Shown piece by piece: positions 61,444 to 64,000 of a stretch of 64,000 bases of DNA; the first letter of the stretch is position 1, and each line of letters begins with the position of its first letter. A model generated the notes under the pieces. That model was not told where the DNA came from, ran no database searches, and saw only the letters and a program-made list of their open reading frames with translations. The DNA comes from CAVSVP01 sp963731125 (lineage in GTDB: Bacteria > Pseudomonadota > Gammaproteobacteria > Competibacterales > Competibacteraceae), in assembly GCA_963731125.1 (NCBI GenBank), contig CAVSVP010000023.1:207446-271445 (forward strand). Direction: 5' to 3'. The position numbers and the translations under genes are program-made.

Positions 61444-62226
61444 TCACTGATTAAATGTTGGCTTGCGTTTCTCGAGAAATGCTCGCATACCCTCCACTCC
61501 GTCAGCGTGCGATGCACAGCTAACCAGCCCCTGACGTTCGCGTTCGAGCTGAGTTTCGAGCGATGTCTCGAAAGCACTGTTAAGCAGGCATTTTGACCAG
61601 CTAAAGGTATGCAGCGACTTTTCGCAAATTGCTGCTAGCAGCGAGGCTACGGTATTCATGAGTTCCGTGAGAGGAACGACCCGATTCACAAGCCCCCAAG
61701 CAAAGGCCTGTTCCGCGGAGATGGGTTCATCGAGAGCCGCTATTTCAAGCGCTCGGGCATGGCCCACCAAGCGGGGGAGGGTAAAGGTGCCACCGGCATC
61801 TATGCACAGAGCGTTGCTCGTGAAGCCCTGTTTAAGCTGTGCCGTATCGGCCATAACGCGAAAATCACATGCGAGGGCGAGCGAAAAACCTCCGCCGGCC
61901 GCAATACCGTTGATCGCAGCAACAACAGGCTTTGGCAAGGTTCGAATTTCCGAGATACAGACATGTACTACTGTCGCCAATTCGTGAAATGCCGCTCCCG
62001 GACCACTGGGATGGTTAATGGCACCTTTTATATCTCCACCGGCAGAGAAGGCTTTGCCTGCTCCCGTGATAATTACCCCGCGGACCGCATTATCCGCGCG
62101 AAGTTTAGCAAGTGATTCGGCAAGCTCCCGTGCCGTTGGAATGTCGAGCGCGTTGTATGTTGTCGGTCGGTTTAGAAGAATAGTTGCAACGCCATCGGAA
62201 ATTTCGAGCTTAGTCCTGTCTGACAT
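61444..62226 (-). CDS. Enoyl-CoA hydratase/isomerase family protein
   Basis: 260 residues from ATG 62226 (a TTG eight codons earlier is possible). The crotonase fold is evident: VATILLNRPTTYNALD, ITGAGKAFSAGGDIKGA, PVVAAINGIAAGGGFSLALA and ACDFRVMAD. The second catalytic Glu region is not obvious, so hydratase against isomerase cannot be settled. It could supply crotonyl-CoA chemistry for the ethylmalonyl-CoA operon, but there is no linkage. An IS element begins 51 bp upstream of its start. Confidence 0.88.
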   Translation of the reverse strand: MSDRTKLEISDGVATILLNRPTTYNALDIPTARELAESLAKLRADNAVRGVIITGAGKAFSAGGDIKGAINHPSGPGAAFHELATVVHVCISEIRTLPKPVVAAINGIAAGGGFSLALACDFRVMADTAQLKQGFTSNALCIDAGGTFTLPRLVGHARALEIAALDEPISAEQAFAWGLVNRVVPLTELMNTVASLLAAICEKSLHTFSWSKCLLNSAFETSLETQLERERQGLVSCASHADGVEGMRAFLEKRKPTFNQ

Positions 62227-62276
62227 ATTTCTGGCCCCACTCAGCGGCAAAGCAAATCGAGCTCCTCGCGACGCTT

Positions 62277-63323
62277 AAACGTTTGGTGTGAAATCACGAC
62301 ATGCTACCACGCCACCAGATCGGCGAAGGCCAACGAGGGCCGACCGAGTTGCTGATTAAGCCAGATGCAGAAATTATGCAGCGCCATCTTAGCGCCCAGG
62401 CGAACCTGAAAGCCGTCCAGGGCGTGAGGACGCTCGCGGTCGAGGCGAAAGACATGCGGCAAGCTGTGGTTGACGGTCTCCACGATCTGGCGAATGCCAG
62501 CCAGCCAGCGTCGCCAGGGCTTGGGCCAGGGATGGCGGCTGTTGCGCTTCGGGGCACAGATCCGTTCACCCCCGTAGACGTGTTGCCAGTATGGATGGCG
62601 CTCTTCGCCTTCAAAGCCCTTGTCGGTGACATCCACTCCCTGAGCCGGTGCCCCGACGCTGGCGATGCGCGGGTCCGGGAAGGCGCGCAGAGCGAAGAAC
62701 GTCTCAGCCAGGGGCTGATCTTTGGTGCTAGCCGAGGCGACGCCAAAGCCGGTGATCACGCCCCAGGGATTGACGGCGGTGAGCACCTGCAAGCCCTCAT
62801 ACCAGCCGAGCCGGTTACTCCACCCGATGTCGGCCAAGCCGGGCAGCCAGCCCAGCCCTCGCCGTTTCGCCGCGCGGGTGACGGCAGGGGTCCCATCCAG
62901 GGCTTCATAGGCACAGCGTTGGGCTTCCAGCAACTGCACGAGGTGCAGAAAACAGGCTACCACCGCTTCCCTGTGCAAGCGCAACAAACGATTGAACTGA
63001 GCCCGATCCGGCAAGGTGGGAAAAGCCCCTCGCAGGTGCCGCTGGGCATAACGATAGAAGTCCCGCTCACTGGTAAAGTGCTGCCACTGCCCGAACAGGG
63101 CCAAGGTCACCACCTCGCTGCGCGTCAGCGATGCCGCCGGACCAGGCCGATGCGGTGTCGGCAAGGCATGCTTGCAGAAATCATCCATCATGACGTATAG
63201 AATCGTTAGGAAGGTGTCGATGTCGATCATGGGGAAGCTCCTCGATTTCCGGATGAGAGCTTCTATTTTGATCCTCGACGCCTTCCGTTTAAATAGCATC
63301 CAGTCAACTCACACCAAACGTTT
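62277..63323. mobile_element. IS element, IS982-like
   Basis: About 1.05 kb bounded by the perfect inverted repeats AAACGTTTGGTGTGA (62277-62291) and its complement (63309-63323), with one transposase gene filling it. No target-site duplication could be seen. Size and organisation fit IS982; the family call is from the protein and is provisional. Confidence 0.8.
62304..63230 (-). CDS. Transposase, IS982-like family
   Basis: 308 residues from ATG 63230 with GAGGAG upstream (an in-frame start 23 codons earlier exists). It begins MIDIDTFLTILYVMMDDFCK, followed by SLTRSEVVTLALFGQW and DGTPAVTRAAKRRG, and has a DDE-type layout with DVTDKGFEGEERHPYW and a C-terminal HNFCIWLN. Full length, so possibly active. 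Confidence 0.85.
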   Translation of the reverse strand: MIDIDTFLTILYVMMDDFCKHALPTPHRPGPAASLTRSEVVTLALFGQWQHFTSERDFYRYAQRHLRGAFPTLPDRAQFNRLLRLHREAVVACFLHLVQLLEAQRCAYEALDGTPAVTRAAKRRGLGWLPGLADIGWSNRLGWYEGLQVLTAVNPWGVITGFGVASASTKDQPLAETFFALRAFPDPRIASVGAPAQGVDVTDKGFEGEERHPYWQHVYGGERICAPKRNSRHPWPKPWRRWLAGIRQIVETVNHSLPHVFRLDRERPHALDGFQVRLGAKMALHNFCIWLNQQLGRPSLAFADLVAW

Positions 63324-63520
63324 TAGACAAAGGTTTCTTGCGTCCGCATAGGTCGCAGGGCTGGTTCGGTCCGCCGCCCTTAGTTGGGCAACCGCCGCCC
63401 GTTTCTTGGCGGGCTTCGTCCCCAGCCGGTGCCACCCACCGACACACGCTGCATAGCCCTCGTACCGTTGTTCATGTATGGTTCTCTTTGCGCCGTTAAA
63501 GGGCGCACCCTAACTCGTGA
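63324..63520. other. GC-rich segment between two insertion sequences
   Basis: About 200 bp. On the minus strand it begins GGTGCGCCCTTTAACGGCGC, a hairpin-forming start of the GTGCG kind seen at group II intron 5' ends, and further GC-rich stems follow. It is also an open frame there without a start. It is too short to name; a truncated structured RNA or intron is one possibility. Confidence 0.25.
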
Positions 63521-64000
63521 GGGTAGTGTTTTAGCTTTGTTGTTTTTATAAAATAATCAACTATCATATTTTGAATTCAAGATGTCAAATTAGCAGAATT
63601 TAAACTCAGAAATTTATTATGGTATTAGAACCAATTAAATGCCCAAGTTGCGGTGGTATCGATGTTGGTAAACATGGAAAAACGACCAATGGAAAACAAC
63701 GCTTTCTTTGCAAAGAAAGCGACTGCGAAGAAAAGACATTTATTCGAGATTATTCAGAGAAAGGTCGCTTGCCAGAAGTCAAGCGAAAAATCATTGAGAT
63801 GGCCGTAAACGGGAGCGGCATTCGTGATACGGCCCGGGTATTGGATATAAGTACAGCGACGGTAATTAATGAATTAAAAAAAAAGGAACCTGAATTGCAA
63901 TCGGTGAATCAGGCCATTTTAGATATACACTCGCCTGAGCAGATTGTTGTGGATATTATAAAAATAGATGAAATCATGAGGTTAATGATCAAGAAATAGA
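63521..64000 (+). mobile_element. IS1-like insertion sequence, left part
   Basis: Sequence turns sharply AT-rich at about 63530 and an InsA-type gene follows. The left end is placed at GGGTAGTGTTTTAGC by its position only. The element runs off the window. Confidence 0.6.
63619..63999 (+). CDS. IS1-family transposase N-terminal part (InsA-like)
   Basis: 126 residues. A zinc-ribbon start (KCPSCGGIDVGKHGKTTNGK, then QRFLCKESDCE) and a helix-turn-helix (MAVNGSGIRDTARVLDISTA) match InsA. The frame continues into the InsB-like IIKIDE region and stops at TAG 63997-63999, where the DEMW motif would be expected, so it is either frameshifted or needs programmed frameshifting (an A9 run lies at 63878). 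The rest of the gene lies outside the window. Confidence 0.75.
   Translation: MVLEPIKCPSCGGIDVGKHGKTTNGKQRFLCKESDCEEKTFIRDYSEKGRLPEVKRKIIEMAVNGSGIRDTARVLDISTATVINELKKKEPELQSVNQAILDIHSPEQIVVDIIKIDEIMRLMIKK

Overview
The window reads as a chromosomal segment of a Gammaproteobacterium. Supporting signs are the rpmB-rpmG pair, mutM, an rlpA-like gene, DUF599 and DUF6763 proteins, host-attachment and RtcA proteins, and C-minus L33. Genes for central storage metabolism dominate: a glycogen branching/debranching/transfer cluster, an ethylmalonyl-CoA operon and a methylmalonyl-CoA module. This is what one would expect of a glycogen- and polyhydroxyalkanoate-storing lineage (Competibacter-like organisms are one possibility). 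That taxonomic guess is inference; no rRNA gene is present.

Layout. (1) 0-5.2 kb: a tight three-gene minus-strand operon encoding a TIR protein with an apparently inactive STAND-like module, a MoxR AAA+ ATPase, and a 987-residue membrane protein joining a CoxE/vWA-like region to a C-terminal FGE-sulfatase domain. This resembles the NTP-dependent biological-conflict systems known from comparative genomics. (2) 5.3-9.7 kb: Uma2 nuclease, a GH13 amylase with a CBM20-like tail, DoxX and pirin. (3) 9.7-13.6 kb: a four-gene sodium-pumping decarboxylase operon, probably for methylmalonyl-CoA. (4) 14.1-20.6 kb: an epimerase-like VOC protein divergent from both methylmalonyl-CoA mutase subunits and a MeaB/ArgK GTPase, followed by a B12-type radical SAM enzyme. 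(5) 23.1-30.8 kb: an ethylmalonyl-CoA operon, methylsuccinyl-CoA dehydrogenase - mesaconyl-CoA hydratase - ethylmalonyl-CoA mutase - MeaB GTPase - crotonyl-CoA carboxylase/reductase. The last enzyme carries a C-terminal CBS pair, the most unusual fusion in the window. (6) 31-39 kb: VapBC, ribosomal proteins L28/L33, a fatty-acid desaturase, a Gld-like ABC transporter, MutM and a DUF2505 protein. (7) 39-42.7 kb: a GH13 enzyme resembling glucosylglycerol hydrolase that is interrupted by an in-frame TGA, beside a frameshifted small membrane ORF and two MITE-like inverted repeats. (8) 42.7-49.7 kb: pyruvate kinase, a DMT exporter, a dihaem cytochrome c, a CrtC/AttH-like protein, a twin-CX3C secreted protein, DUF599 and an RlpA-like protein. 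(9) 49.7-57.9 kb: malQ-glgX-glgB and an orphan sugar-binding protein. (10) 57.9-64 kb: a stretch of decayed genes, then host-attachment, DUF6763, RtcA and enoyl-CoA hydratase genes, an IS982-like insertion and the start of an IS1-like element.

How the genes fit together. The ethylmalonyl-CoA operon turns crotonyl-CoA plus CO2 into mesaconyl-CoA derivatives that feed glyoxylate and propionyl-CoA. The mutase, epimerase and decarboxylase interconvert succinyl-CoA, methylmalonyl-CoA and propionyl-CoA while coupling decarboxylation to a sodium gradient. Two B12-dependent mutases, two dedicated GTPases and a B12-type radical SAM enzyme make 14-31 kb a cobalamin-dependent acyl-CoA island. The glycogen enzymes and pyruvate kinase lie on the carbon-storage side of the same physiology.
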